A stretch of 64,000 bases of DNA from Stagnimonas aquatica (GTDB lineage: Bacteria > Pseudomonadota > Gammaproteobacteria > Nevskiales > Nevskiaceae): NCBI RefSeq assembly GCF_003730135.1, contig NZ_RJVO01000009.1, forward strand, positions 1-64,000. Reading direction: 5' to 3'. The notes below the pieces were generated by a model. The model was given only the letters and a program-made list of their open reading frames with translations, was not told where the DNA came from and searched no databases. The position numbers and the translations under genes were made by a program. Positions 52,327 to 62,018 of this stretch are shown here, piece by piece (within the stretch, counting starts at the first letter, position 1; the number at the start of each line of letters is the position of its first letter).

Positions 52327-52342
52327 CGCCAGGGAGCCGGCC

Positions 52343-53473
52343 ATGACCCGCAAGTGGATCCACCGTCCGCACATCGAGGGCCTGGCCTCGCGCCAGGCGC
52401 ATGCCGACCTGCCGCCGGGCACGGTGGAACGCGAGTTGGGCAAGGAGGGCTTCTTCGGCCCGGCCAGCCACATGATCCATCCGCGTCCACCCACCGGCTG
52501 GACCAGTTGGGAAGGCCCGCTACGGCCGCGCGCCTTCGATGCCGCCCAGCTCGGCCCCGGCGGCGCCTCACCCTGGGATGCCCACGAGCTGCTGTTCAAT
52601 GCCCATGTGCGGCTGCGGCAATGGACTTGCACGGCTTCGATGGATCACCTGGCGCGCAACAGCGACGGCGACGAGCTGCTGTTCGTCCACGCCGGCCGCG
52701 CCGCGCTGTTTTGCGACTACGGCCATCTCGCCATCGAAGCCGGCGACTATGTGCTGCTGCCGCGCGGCACGATGTGGCGCATCGAATGCGCGGCGCCCAT
52801 CACCCTGCTGCTGATCGAGGCCAGCAACAGCAGCTACCAGTTGCCGGACAAGGGCCTGCTCGGCGAACACGCGATCTTCGACCCGGCGATGTTCGACATC
52901 CCGGCGCTCGACGCCGCTTTCAAGGCACAGGCGGCGGAACCGGGCGAGTGGCAGGTGCGGATCAAGCGCCGCAACGCGCTCTCCACCGTCCACTATCCCT
53001 ACAACCCGCTGGACGCGCTGGGCTGGCACGGCACTCTGCACCCGGTACGCGTCAATGTGCGCGACCTCCGCCCGCTGGTGTCGGCGCGCTACCACCTGCC
53101 GCCTTCGGCGCACACCACCTTCGTGGCGAACCGCTTCGTGGTCTGCACTTTCGCACCGCGCCCCTTCGAGACCGATCCGGGCGCGATCAAGGTGCCGTTC
53201 TTCCACAACAACGACGACTACGACGAGGTCTTGTTCTACCACGCGGGCGACTTCTTCAGCCGCGACAACATCCACGCCGGCATGCTCACCCTGCACCCCT
53301 GCGGCTTCACCCACGGCCCGCATCCCAAGGCCCTGGGCAAGATGCTGGTGCAGAGCAAGCCGGCCACTGACGAATACGCGGTGATGATCGACACCCGCGA
53401 CGCGCTGGAGATCGGCGCCGCCGCCAGCCAGGTCGAGAACCCCGACTACCACCTTTCCTGGCGCCAGCCCTAG
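52343..53473 (+). CDS. hmgA: Homogentisate 1,2-dioxygenase
   Basis: This 376-residue protein is shorter than the roughly 430 residues of Pseudomonas HmgA. The metal-binding region is visible in HNNDDYDEVLFYH and LTLHPCGFTHGPHP. It opens the homogentisate ring to maleylacetoacetate. It is 16 nt after hppD. The shorter length fits a known shorter bacterial branch, but I cannot prove it from this sequence. Confidence 0.95.
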   Translation: MTRKWIHRPHIEGLASRQAHADLPPGTVERELGKEGFFGPASHMIHPRPPTGWTSWEGPLRPRAFDAAQLGPGGASPWDAHELLFNAHVRLRQWTCTASMDHLARNSDGDELLFVHAGRAALFCDYGHLAIEAGDYVLLPRGTMWRIECAAPITLLLIEASNSSYQLPDKGLLGEHAIFDPAMFDIPALDAAFKAQAAEPGEWQVRIKRRNALSTVHYPYNPLDALGWHGTLHPVRVNVRDLRPLVSARYHLPPSAHTTFVANRFVVCTFAPRPFETDPGAIKVPFFHNNDDYDEVLFYHAGDFFSRDNIHAGMLTLHPCGFTHGPHPKALGKMLVQSKPATDEYAVMIDTRDALEIGAAASQVENPDYHLSWRQP

Positions 53474-53480
53474 AGCCACC

Positions 53481-54506
53481 ATGAAATTCGCCACCCTCGC
53501 CACCGGCAGCCGCGACGGCCAGTTGCTCCTGGTCAGCCGCGATCTGCAACGCATGCTGCCGGTGCCAGACCTCGCGCCGACACTGCAAGCCCTGCTCGAT
53601 GACTGGCCGCGTCTGTCGCCGCTGATGGCCGAGCGCTATGCCGCGCTGTGCGCCGGCGAGCGCTGCGAGACCAGCCTGCCCTACGACGCCAGCCGCCTGC
53701 TCTCGCCGCTGCCACGCGCCTACCAGTGGGCGGATGGCTCGGCCTACGTCAATCACGTCGAGCTGGTGCGCAAGGCGCGCGGCGCCGAGATGCCGGCAAG
53801 CTTCTGGACCGATCCGCTGATGTACCAGGGCGGCAGCGACAGCTTCCTGGCGCCGACTGCGCCGATTGCGGCGATGAGCGAGGACTACGGCATCGACCTC
53901 GAAGCTGAAGTCGCGGTGATTACCGACGACGTACCGATGGCGGTCTCGCCGGAGGCGGCGCGCGGCCACATCCGTCTGCTGATGCTGGTCAACGATGTCT
54001 CGCTGCGCAATCTCATCCCGAACGAGCTGGCCAAGGGCTTCGGCTTTTTCCAGAGCAAGCCGTCCAGCGCCTTCTCGCCGCTGGCGGTGACGCCGGACGA
54101 ACTCGGCGAGGCCTGGCGCGAGGCGCGTCTGCACCGGCCGCTGCTGTCCTGGCTCAACGGAGCGCCGCTGGGTGCGCCGGACGCCGGTGTGGACATGAAC
54201 TTCGACTTCGGCCAGTTGGTCGCCCACGCCGCCAAGACCCGGCCGCTGGCGGCGGGTTCGATCATCGGCAGCGGCACCGTCAGCAACCGCGACGCCGACG
54301 GCGGTCCGGGCCGGCCGGTGGCCGAGGGCGGGCTGGGCTATTCCTGCCTGGCCGAGCTGCGCACGGTGGAAACCCTGCGCCTGGGCAAACCTCAGACACC
54401 CTTTCTGCGCTTTGGCGACACCGTAAAAATCGAGATGTGCGATGCGCAGGGCCGTTCGATCTTTGGCGCCATCGAGCAGCGCGTCGAGCGCCATCCCGGC
54501 GCCTGA
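53481..54506 (+). CDS. fahA: Fumarylacetoacetase-type hydrolase
   Basis: This 341-residue FAH-family protein has the catalytic region visible in AYQWADGSAYVNHVELV and GIDLEAEVAVITDDVPMAV, plus GSGTVSNRDADGG. It hydrolyses fumarylacetoacetate to fumarate and acetoacetate. It starts 7 nt after hmgA. Confidence 0.93.
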   Translation: MKFATLATGSRDGQLLLVSRDLQRMLPVPDLAPTLQALLDDWPRLSPLMAERYAALCAGERCETSLPYDASRLLSPLPRAYQWADGSAYVNHVELVRKARGAEMPASFWTDPLMYQGGSDSFLAPTAPIAAMSEDYGIDLEAEVAVITDDVPMAVSPEAARGHIRLLMLVNDVSLRNLIPNELAKGFGFFQSKPSSAFSPLAVTPDELGEAWREARLHRPLLSWLNGAPLGAPDAGVDMNFDFGQLVAHAAKTRPLAAGSIIGSGTVSNRDADGGPGRPVAEGGLGYSCLAELRTVETLRLGKPQTPFLRFGDTVKIEMCDAQGRSIFGAIEQRVERHPGA

Positions 54507-54542
54507 TACATGCTCCGCCCCAAGTACGGAGACTCACCAACC

Positions 54543-55193
54543 ATGTTGACGCTCTACAGCTACTGGCGCTCCTCGGCGAGCTACCGCGTGCGCATCGCCC
54601 TGGCGCTCAAGGGCCTGGACTACGAGTACCGGCCGGTGCATCTGGTGAAGGACGGCGGCGAGCAGCACGCCGCCGGCTACCGGGCGATCAACCCCGAGGG
54701 CCGGGTGCCGCTGCTGATCGACGGCGACTTCAAGCTCGGCCAGTCGCTAGCGATCCTGCGCTATCTCGACGCGCGCTTTCCGGAGCGCCCACTGGTTTCC
54801 GCCGAGCCGCGCGAAGCGGCGCGCGCCTGGCAGTTCTGCGAGGCGATCAACGCCGACATCCAGCCGCTGCACAACCTCGGCCCGCTCGGCTACCTGAGCA
54901 AGACCCTGGGCGTGGACGAGAGGCAGCGCGAGACCTGGATACGGCACTGGATCGACCGTGGCCTGAGTGCGCTGGAAGCGGAAGTCGCCGACCAGCCACT
55001 GGAGAGCGCGGTGTTCGGCGATAGCCCCGGCATTGCCGATTGCTGCCTGGTGCCGCAGGTCTACGCAGCGCGGCGCTTCGGCGCCGATCTGGCGCGCTAT
55101 CCGCGCCTGATGGCGCTCGCGGCGCGGCTGGAGTCCCTGCCGGCCTTCATCGCCGCGCATCCGGATCAGCAGCCGGATGCGCAGCCGGGTTGA
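54543..55193 (+). CDS. maiA: Maleylacetoacetate isomerase
   Basis: This 216-residue zeta-class GST has the diagnostic N-terminus LYSYWRSSASYRVRIALALK, with the SSASYRVR glutathione site. It converts maleylacetoacetate to fumarylacetoacetate. The start follows ACGGAGA by about 10 nt. It closes the phhA-hppD-hmgA-fahA-maiA cluster. Confidence 0.95.
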   Translation: MLTLYSYWRSSASYRVRIALALKGLDYEYRPVHLVKDGGEQHAAGYRAINPEGRVPLLIDGDFKLGQSLAILRYLDARFPERPLVSAEPREAARAWQFCEAINADIQPLHNLGPLGYLSKTLGVDERQRETWIRHWIDRGLSALEAEVADQPLESAVFGDSPGIADCCLVPQVYAARRFGADLARYPRLMALAARLESLPAFIAAHPDQQPDAQPG

Positions 55194-55237
55194 TGCGATT
55201 TTCCTGAGCGTCTTCGACTTATGCACCGACCAACTGT

Positions 55238-55322
55238 CGTCATACCGGCGGCAGCCGGCATCCAGTCCTTCAAGCTGGGAAACCCTAGCGGGTACTGGAT
55301 TCCGGCTTGCGCCGGAATGACG
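55238..55322. repeat. 85-bp REP-like inverted repeat, copy 1
   Basis: The arms begin CGTCATACCGG and end CCGGAATGACG, with CCAGTCC/ GGATTCC pairs inside. It lies between the convergent maiA and M20 genes. A related copy is at 58485-58569. Confidence 0.7.
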
Positions 55323-55345
55323 CAGGGCGTGTAGCAGTACCCACC

Positions 55346-56806
55346 CTAGCCGGCGGTCTTCGCGATCAGCGCCCGATAGAACTCGGCCATGCGGTCGAGG
55401 TTGTCGATCGACAGCCGCTCGTTGGTGCCGTGGATCATGTCGAGCTCGGCGAGCTTCAGGCGCACCGGCTGGAAGCGGTAGACATCCTCGGCGCGGCCGC
55501 TGAACACCCGGCTGTCGGTGCCGCCCAGCACCAGCGCAGGTGCCACCGGAGCGCCGCTGAATTCCGCCGCCAGCGCGGCGATGGCCTGGTAGGCCGGCGA
55601 TGCGGTGGACGACACCGGCGAGGGTTCATTGGGCGTGCCTTCCCATTCCAGCGTCACCGGCAGACTGCCCACCGCCTGTTGGGCGCGTGCCAGCGCCGAG
55701 GCCGCGCTATCGCGCGGGTGCAGGCGGTAGTTGATGCGCGCCATCGCGGTCTGCGGCAGCACGTTCTCCTTCGGCGAACCTTCCAGCATGGTCGGCGCCA
55801 TCGTGGTGTGCAGCAGCGCCGCGCCCGAGGGCGTGGCGGCGATCTGCCGCTCCAGCAGCGGCTGGAACAACCAGCTATTGGCGACCGCCATGCGGATGCC
55901 CAGGCCACCGTGCGGCGCCAGTTGCTCCAGCATTTCGCGCGCCGGGCCGGAGTAGTCGAGCGGGAAGGGATCGCCGGTGATGGCGGTGATCGCCGCCGCC
56001 AGCGTCGCCACCGCAGTCTCCGGCGGCGGCATCGAGGAATGTCCGCCGGGTGCGCGCGCCGTGACCCGCAGGGTCGCGTAGCCCTTCTCGGCGATGCCGA
56101 CCAGGGCCACCGGCGCGCCGGTGACCGGATGGTCTTCGATCACCAGCATGCCCTCGTCGAGCACGTATTCCGGCTTGATGCCCTGGGCTTGCAGGTGCTC
56201 GGCGATGGCCTTGGCGCCGGAGCCCAGCACCTCTTCGTTGTGGCCGAAGGCGAACAGCACCGTGCGCGCCGGAACAAAGCCGCTGGCGGCCAGCGATTCG
56301 GCGGCCTCGAACAGGGCGACCAGCGAGCCCTTGTCGTCGGCGGCGCCACGGCCCCAGACATAGCCGCCCTCGACCGCGCCGGAGAACGGCGCCTGCTGCC
56401 AGTCGCCCTCGGTGCCGGGCGAGACCGGCACCACGTCCTGGTGCGCCATCAGCAGGATCGGCGCGCGGGCCGCGTCGCGGCCAGGCCAGGTGTAGAGCAG
56501 GCTGCGGCCGTCCAGCACTTCGCGGCGCATCGCTGCGTGCGCGGCCGGGTAGGTCAAGGCCAGCCAGTCGTGCAGGCGCTGCCACTCGGGCAACTCGTCC
56601 TGCTGCGGGTCCTGGTGGGTGACGGTGCGGAAGCGGATCGCCTCGCCCAAGTGTTGCGCCAGACGGGCGCCGTCGATGGCGTCGGGTAGCGCGGTGCCAG
56701 CGGCGGCGGGCGCCGCCGCTGCCTGCAGGCTGACGGTGCGCAGGGCCACCACACCCGCCAGTCCCAGCAGACCGGCCGGCAGCAGCCACCAGAGCTTCTT
56801 GCTCAT
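55346..56806 (-). CDS. M20 family peptidase (carboxypeptidase S-like)
   Basis: This 486-residue protein has an N-terminal hydrophobic helix (LWWLLPAGLLGLAGVVAL). The metal ligands are in LLMAHQDVVPVSPG (His, Asp) and HNEEVLGSGAKA (Glu). The ARAPGGHSSMPPPETAVATL segment is the dimerisation lid. It hydrolyses small peptides or N-acyl amino acids, probably in the periplasm. It overlaps the thioesterase gene by 4 nt. Confidence 0.9.
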   Translation of the reverse strand: MSKKLWWLLPAGLLGLAGVVALRTVSLQAAAAPAAAGTALPDAIDGARLAQHLGEAIRFRTVTHQDPQQDELPEWQRLHDWLALTYPAAHAAMRREVLDGRSLLYTWPGRDAARAPILLMAHQDVVPVSPGTEGDWQQAPFSGAVEGGYVWGRGAADDKGSLVALFEAAESLAASGFVPARTVLFAFGHNEEVLGSGAKAIAEHLQAQGIKPEYVLDEGMLVIEDHPVTGAPVALVGIAEKGYATLRVTARAPGGHSSMPPPETAVATLAAAITAITGDPFPLDYSGPAREMLEQLAPHGGLGIRMAVANSWLFQPLLERQIAATPSGAALLHTTMAPTMLEGSPKENVLPQTAMARINYRLHPRDSAASALARAQQAVGSLPVTLEWEGTPNEPSPVSSTASPAYQAIAALAAEFSGAPVAPALVLGGTDSRVFSGRAEDVYRFQPVRLKLAELDMIHGTNERLSIDNLDRMAEFYRALIAKTAG

Positions 56807-57321
56807 CTCGTCTCCTCCTGACTGGCGGCGCGCAACTGCCGCAGATCCTCGGCATGGCGCAGGCGCGAGGCGCGGCGCAACTGGGCTTCCTCAAAACGGC
56901 GCCGCTCGGCCTCGCTCTCGGCCAGCAGCGCCGGCACCGGACGCGGCTTGCCGGCGGCATCGAGCGCCACGAAGGTGAGGTAGGCGGACAGGATGTGGCG
57001 GCGGTCGGTGGTGCCGATGCACTCGGCCTCGACCCGCACGCCCACCTCCATCGAGGTGGTCCAGGCGCGGTTGACGCTGGCGGCGAACACCAGCACGTCG
57101 CCCTTGCGCGCCGGCGCCAGGAAGTGCACGGCATCGACGCTGGCAGTGACGCAGACGCCACCGGCATGACGGTCGGCGACCACGGCGGCGATGCGGTCCA
57201 TCTGCGCCATGATCAGGCCGCCGAACACGGTGTCGTTGGAGTTGAGGTCGTTGGGGAACACCATGTAGACCTGCTCGTGCAGCGCGGTCGAGGCGACGCT
57301 GCGGGCGGCGGATTCAGCCAT
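56803..57321 (-). CDS. Acyl-CoA thioesterase (YciA-like hotdog)
   Basis: This 172-residue hotdog-fold protein has the family sequence PNDLNSNDTVFGGLIMAQMD and ITASVDAVHFLAPA. YciA-type thioesterases release free acids from acyl-CoA. It overlaps the upstream gene by 8 nt and the M20 gene by 4 nt. Confidence 0.9.
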   Translation of the reverse strand: MAESAARSVASTALHEQVYMVFPNDLNSNDTVFGGLIMAQMDRIAAVVADRHAGGVCVTASVDAVHFLAPARKGDVLVFAASVNRAWTTSMEVGVRVEAECIGTTDRRHILSAYLTFVALDAAGKPRPVPALLAESEAERRRFEEAQLRRASRLRHAEDLRQLRAASQEETR

Positions 57322-58354
57322 TCACCGTCTCCAGAAAAACCTGGCGGCTGTCGCTGCCGCGACGACGCACCTGGAAGCGAGCACCCTCGACCACGCGGAT
57401 GCAGCCCTCGCCCTGCAGGCCGATGCGCTGCCCCTGAATGCTCTCGCCCTCGATGCGGTAGTGCAGCAGGCCGGGACGCGGCAGCCGGATCGGCAGCGAG
57501 ATGCTCGGCGCCGCCTCGGTGATCTCGAAGCTGGCGACGCGCTTGCCTTCGATCAGCAGCGCTAGGCGCTCGCTCTGCTGCACCGCGCCCAGCTGGTTCT
57601 GGACGAGGATGGTCAGGGGCGCATAGCCCAGAGGCGCGACACCGGGGCTGCGGCTGCGGGCCACGACCGGGGCTGCGGCTTTCGGCGCGGCGCGCGGCGC
57701 GCTGGCGGGCGCAGCGGGGGTCATCTTGACGGCCGGAGCCGGCGCCGAGGCGGTCACGACGGGTGTAGCGGACGCGGCCCGGACGGCCGGCTCCGGCGCG
57801 GCGAAGGCAGCGGGCTCCGGCTCGCCAGGCAGGGTCGTCAGCCCCTGACGCCGACGCAGCAGCTCGGCCTCCATGGCCGCCGCCGAAGCAGATAGCTCCG
57901 GACTGGCCGCCGGCTCGGCGGGTGGGATGCTGCGCGGCGCCTCGACCGGCGGCTCCGCAACGGCAACGGCGCTGGGTTCGCTCACCGCCGCCGGTGCGGC
58001 TGCGGCGGGCTGCGCGGCCGGCTCGCTGACTGGGGCCGGCTCGGGCGCGGGCAGCTCCGGCGTCGGACGGTCGGCGGCCATCTCAGCGGCAAGCTGGCCG
58101 TCCTTCGGCAGGGGCGCGGCTGGCGCGGTCCAGTTGCCGGCGCTGGCCTGGGTGAGCGGATCGCCGCTGCCGATGGGGTGCCGGTAGATGGCGTAGGCCA
58201 GGCCCAGGGCGGACACCCCGGCCAGGGCCAGAGCCAGTCGGCGACTGCGGGGAAGCTGGGCCTCGCCCACCCCGGCGCGGCCGACGGCGGCAATGGTGGC
58301 GGCATAGAAGCCGATCACCAGCAACACCAGGACGGCGATGAGCGACGTCAACAT
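57314..58354 (-). CDS. Membrane-anchored Ala/Pro-rich protein of unknown function
   Basis: This 346-residue protein has one N-terminal hydrophobic helix (LIAVLVLLVIGFYAATIA), then another short one near 46-60, a 170-residue Ala/Pro/Glu-rich linker, and a folded C-terminal part (VQNQLGAVQQSERLALLIEG and GLLHYRIEGESIQGQRIG). The layout suggests a periplasmic domain on a flexible stalk. I do not recognise the family. It starts the three-gene run with the thioesterase and peptidase. Confidence 0.6.
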   Translation of the reverse strand: MLTSLIAVLVLLVIGFYAATIAAVGRAGVGEAQLPRSRRLALALAGVSALGLAYAIYRHPIGSGDPLTQASAGNWTAPAAPLPKDGQLAAEMAADRPTPELPAPEPAPVSEPAAQPAAAAPAAVSEPSAVAVAEPPVEAPRSIPPAEPAASPELSASAAAMEAELLRRRQGLTTLPGEPEPAAFAAPEPAVRAASATPVVTASAPAPAVKMTPAAPASAPRAAPKAAAPVVARSRSPGVAPLGYAPLTILVQNQLGAVQQSERLALLIEGKRVASFEITEAAPSISLPIRLPRPGLLHYRIEGESIQGQRIGLQGEGCIRVVEGARFQVRRRGSDSRQVFLETVNG

Positions 58355-58484
58355 ATTGTGTCCCCCAAGCCTGTCTTAACTACCGCTGGTGGTAGCGGCG
58401 CAAGGTTAGCCCAGACTGAGGAACAGCGCCTAGTGTCGGGCGGGGGATCAGCCCGGGTAGGGGCGACACAAGCCCAAGACACTC

Positions 58485-58569
58485 CGACATGCCGGCGAAA
58501 GCCGGCATCCAGTACCAGCAGGTTCAACGCCTTATCAGGGCCTGGATTCCGGCTTTCGCCGGAATGACG
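58485..58569. repeat. 85-bp REP-like inverted repeat, copy 2
   Basis: The arms are GACATGCCGGCGAAAGCCGG and CCGGCTTTCGCCGGAATGAC, matching the copy at 55238-55322. It is near the 58587 thioesterase gene. Confidence 0.7.
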
Positions 58570-58586
58570 ACTTGCGCAGGGTATTC

Positions 58587-59129
58587 CTAGCTGCGGCGGG
58601 CGGCGGCGCTGAGCTGCTCCAGACTCGCCGCCCAGGTCTGCACCCACTCCGGCAGCGCCGGCGAGGCCTGCACGGTCTGGCCGGTGGCGGCCAGCAGCCG
58701 CTGCGGCGCCACCGCGCCCTGCTTGCGGCTCCAGAACATGCCGCGGATCACCACCACGCCGGCCAGCTCACCACGGGCGTTGAGGATGCGGTGCTCCATG
58801 AACGCCCACTTCTCGCCCCAGCCGAGCATGCGGCTCTCGACGCTGAAGCGCTCGAACAGGGTGAGCTGCTTGATGAAGCGGCCGGTGGCGTCGCCGATGA
58901 TCGGCATCCAGCCGTTCTTCAGCGCCGCCTTCAGGCAGCCGGTGCGGGTGAACCAGTCCATGCGGCCGAGATCGGCGAAGGTGAACACCCGGCCGTTGTT
59001 CACATGGCGGTTGAGATCGAGGTCATTGGGCATCACCCGCGAGTGCACGACGGTGGAATCCAGAATGCCGGCGGTCTTGCCGCGCGACTGGAAGAACAGC
59101 ACCAGAAACAGACGAATGAACAGGCTCAT
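58587..59129 (-). CDS. Thioesterase family protein (THEM6-like)
   Basis: This 180-residue protein has a hydrophobic start (SLFIRLFLVLFFQ) and a hotdog pattern RVMPNDLDLNRHVNNGRVFT, as in the acyl-ACP/THEM6 thioesterases. The predicted role is hydrolysis of acyl thioesters at the membrane. The substrate is unknown. Confidence 0.8.
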   Translation of the reverse strand: MSLFIRLFLVLFFQSRGKTAGILDSTVVHSRVMPNDLDLNRHVNNGRVFTFADLGRMDWFTRTGCLKAALKNGWMPIIGDATGRFIKQLTLFERFSVESRMLGWGEKWAFMEHRILNARGELAGVVVIRGMFWSRKQGAVAPQRLLAATGQTVQASPALPEWVQTWAASLEQLSAAARRS

Positions 59130-59203
59130 GGAAGGACTCGGGGGCTATGGGAAATCGGGTTTTCGGCCGGAGAGGGCCGACCCCTCCGTCGCCTGCGGCG
59201 CCA

Positions 59204-59226
59204 CCTCCCCTGCGCAGCAGGGGAGG
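59204..59226. repeat. Hairpin of 10-bp arms
   Basis: CCTCCCCTGC-GCA-GCAGGGGAGG forms a perfect stem. A second almost identical hairpin follows at 59253-59274. Confidence 0.7.
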
Positions 59227-59252
59227 CGAAACAGGGTCGCCTCCAGCGTCTG

Positions 59253-59274
59253 CCTCCCCTGCTAGCAGGGGAGG
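59253..59274. repeat. Second hairpin of 10-bp arms
   Basis: CCTCCCCTGC-TA-GCAGGGGAGG, the tandem partner of 59204-59226. Together they suggest a dispersed intergenic repeat family. Confidence 0.7.
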
Positions 59275-59300
59275 TGGCCCGCAGGGCCGGAAGGGTGCGG

Positions 59301-60881
59301 CTAGTGCGCACCGCCAGCCGCAGCACCGAGCATCTGCGGCTTGTCGGCAAACGGCAGCAGCAGCACCGCCAGGGCGCAGAGCAGGGACATCACCAGCATC
59401 ACGTCGTTGAAGCTCATGATCGCCGCCTGCTGCTGCACCAGACCGGCGATGCGGCCGAGCGTGGCGGCGCCGGCATCGCCGCCCAGTTCCGGCCGCAGCA
59501 GCGCGCTGCCGTTGCTGAGCGCTTCCTGCACCGGCGCGCGGGCGTCGTTGATGGAGGCGGACAGGTGCGCGTAGTGGAACCAACTGCGCTCGTGCAGGCC
59601 GGTGTTGATCAGCGCCAGGCCGATGGCGCCGCCAAGATTGCGCATGAGATTGAACAGGCCGGAGCCGTTCTTCACCTGGTCTGGTGACAGGGTGCCCATC
59701 GCCAGGCCGGTCATGGTGATCATGCAGAACATGAAGCCGTGGCCGCGCATCACCTGCGGCCAGAAGAACTGCCAGAAGCCGGAGTCGGCAGTGAGATGGG
59801 CGTTGAGGTAGGTGCCGGCGGCGACCATCGACAGGCCGTAGGCGAGCAGCAGGCGCAGGTCCAGCTTGGTGGCGAGACGGCCCACCAGCGGCGCGCTGGA
59901 GAACATCGCCACGCCCATCACCATCATGGTCTGGCCGATCTGCAGGCTGTTGTAGCCGCGCACGCCGCCGAGGAAGGTCGGCACCAGATAGACCATGCCG
60001 AAGATCATCACGCCGACCACGAAAGCAGCGATCGAACCGAACACGAAGTTGCGGTTCTTGTAGGTACGCAGCTCGACGATGGGATGCTCGGCGCTGAACG
60101 CACGCCAGAAGAACAGCGCCGCGCCGGCCAGCATCACCCAGAACATGCGCCAGACCAGCTCGTCCTCGAACCAGTCATGACGCGGACCTTCGTCGAGCAC
60201 GAACTCCAGACTGCCGAGGAACAGCGCCATGCCCAGCAAGCCCCAGAGGTCGATCTTGCGCAGCAGCGACCAGTCGGGCTTGTCGAAGCGCACGTACTGC
60301 CAGACGACGATGGACAGCAGGGTGCCGGGGATGATGTTGATGAAGAACAGCCAGTGCCAGGAGAACGCGGCGGTGAGATAGCCGCCCAGGGTCGGCCCCA
60401 GCGCCGGCGCGGTGGTCATCACCAGACCGACCAGCACGGTCGGCAACTGCCGCTTCTCGGGCGGGAACAGGAGGAAGATCGCGCCCAGGGTGGTCGGGAT
60501 CATGCCGCCGCCGAGAAAGCCCTGCAGCACGCGGAACACGATCATGCTCTCGATGTTCCAGGCAAAGGCGCAGAGCAGGCTGGCGAGCGTGAAACCGATG
60601 GCGCTGATGACGAAGTAGATGCGCGTGGACATCATCCGCGACAGATAGCCCGACAGCGGAATCGCGATGACCTCGGCGATCAGGTAGCTGGTCTGCACCC
60701 AGGTCAGCTCGTCGGCGCTGGCCGAGAGGCCGGCCTGGATCTCCTTCAGCGAGCTGGCGACGATCTGGATGTCGAGGATCGCCATGAAGTTGCCGAACAT
60801 CATGGCGATGAAGCCGAACCAGGCGCGGCGGTAGGCGGCCTTGCGCTCTTCCTCGCTGAGGAGCTGTCCGTCGTCGTTCAT
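59301..60881 (-). CDS. emrB: EmrB/QacA-type MFS drug efflux transporter, second copy
   Basis: This 526-residue protein has 14 predicted hydrophobic helices, with FMAILDIQIVASSLKEIQAG and LGGYLTAAFSWHWLFFINII as DHA2 motifs. It is distinct from the pump at 45995. It follows the second EmrA-like gene by 20 nt and should form a tripartite pump with the tolC-like gene at 62774. Confidence 0.9.
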   Translation of the reverse strand: MNDDGQLLSEEERKAAYRRAWFGFIAMMFGNFMAILDIQIVASSLKEIQAGLSASADELTWVQTSYLIAEVIAIPLSGYLSRMMSTRIYFVISAIGFTLASLLCAFAWNIESMIVFRVLQGFLGGGMIPTTLGAIFLLFPPEKRQLPTVLVGLVMTTAPALGPTLGGYLTAAFSWHWLFFINIIPGTLLSIVVWQYVRFDKPDWSLLRKIDLWGLLGMALFLGSLEFVLDEGPRHDWFEDELVWRMFWVMLAGAALFFWRAFSAEHPIVELRTYKNRNFVFGSIAAFVVGVMIFGMVYLVPTFLGGVRGYNSLQIGQTMMVMGVAMFSSAPLVGRLATKLDLRLLLAYGLSMVAAGTYLNAHLTADSGFWQFFWPQVMRGHGFMFCMITMTGLAMGTLSPDQVKNGSGLFNLMRNLGGAIGLALINTGLHERSWFHYAHLSASINDARAPVQEALSNGSALLRPELGGDAGAATLGRIAGLVQQQAAIMSFNDVMLVMSLLCALAVLLLPFADKPQMLGAAAGGAH

Positions 60882-60901
60882 GGCGCCGCTCCGCGAACCA
60901 C

Positions 60902-61936
60902 CTAGCCCTGCGGCTTGGTATTGATCTCGGCTTCCACGCTCATGCCCGAGCGCAGCTTGTCGGCCAGTGCGGCCGGCACTTCCAGCGTCACCTTCACCGG
61001 CACGCGCTGGACGATCTTGGTGAAGTTGCCGGTGGCGTTGTCAGCAGGCAGCAGCGCGAATTCAGCACCCGAGGCCGGCGCGACGCTCTCCACCCGGCCC
61101 TGGATCTCGGTATCGGGGAAGGCATCGACGTGCACCAGCACCGGCTGGCCGACGACGACATGGGTGAGCTGGGTTTCCTTGAAATTGGCTTCCACCCAGA
61201 CCGGGCCGGCGGCGACCAGCGACAGCAGGCGCAGGCCCGGGCTGACCCGCTCGCCGAGCTTGGCGGCGAGATTGCCGACCAGGCCATCGCCGGGCGCGCG
61301 CAACACCGTGGCTTCGAGATCCAGCGCGGATAACTGCTCGGCGGCCTTGGCCGCCTGCAACTGCGCTTCCAGGCGCGCCCGCTCGGCTTCCAGCGTGCCG
61401 ACCTGGGTGCGCGCCGCCTTCAGCGCGGCGCTGCCACGGGTGACCGTTGCCTGGGCGGACTGGTAGCCGGCGCTGGCGGTATCGAGCCGCGCCTGGGTGG
61501 CGACGCCGTCCTTCACCAGCGAGCTGGCGCGCTCGTAGTCCTTGCGCACCCGCACACGGTCGGCCTCGGCGGCGTTCAGGCTGGCGCGCGCCTCGTCGAT
61601 CATCGCCACCTGCATCTCCTGCTGACGGCTGTTGGCGAGGAGTGCCGCCTCGGCCTGGGCGACCTGTGCCTGGGCGTTGGCGAGCCGCGCCTGGTAGTCG
61701 CGCGGGTCGATGCGCACCAGCACCTCGCCCTTCTTCACCAACTGGTTCTCGCGTACCGCCACTTCGACGATCTCGCCGGCGACGCGCGGGGTGATCACCG
61801 CGATGTCGGCGCGCACATAGGCGTTGTCGGTGGACTCCAGCCAGCGGCCGGTCTGCCACCAGTGCAGCCCGAAGGCGACGGCGCCCACGGCCAGGGCACC
61901 CAGTACAACCGTGCGGACGATCTTGTTGGCAGCCAT
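60902..61936 (-). CDS. emrA: EmrA-type membrane fusion protein, second copy
   Basis: This 344-residue protein has the start MAANKIVRTVVLGALAVGAV with AAGGAAG ahead. The lipoyl half motif VITPRVAGEIVEVAVRENQL and a long coiled-coil region are typical of EmrA. It is divergent from the tetR gene. Confidence 0.9.
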   Translation of the reverse strand: MAANKIVRTVVLGALAVGAVAFGLHWWQTGRWLESTDNAYVRADIAVITPRVAGEIVEVAVRENQLVKKGEVLVRIDPRDYQARLANAQAQVAQAEAALLANSRQQEMQVAMIDEARASLNAAEADRVRVRKDYERASSLVKDGVATQARLDTASAGYQSAQATVTRGSAALKAARTQVGTLEAERARLEAQLQAAKAAEQLSALDLEATVLRAPGDGLVGNLAAKLGERVSPGLRLLSLVAAGPVWVEANFKETQLTHVVVGQPVLVHVDAFPDTEIQGRVESVAPASGAEFALLPADNATGNFTKIVQRVPVKVTLEVPAALADKLRSGMSVEAEINTKPQG

Positions 61937-62018
61937 CGCGTGCTTCCTTGTTGTTACTGCGGGTTTGTCGACCTTGCGTGCCCGATCCCGGCCGGCTTGC
62001 GGCAGCGGGTGGTGATTG

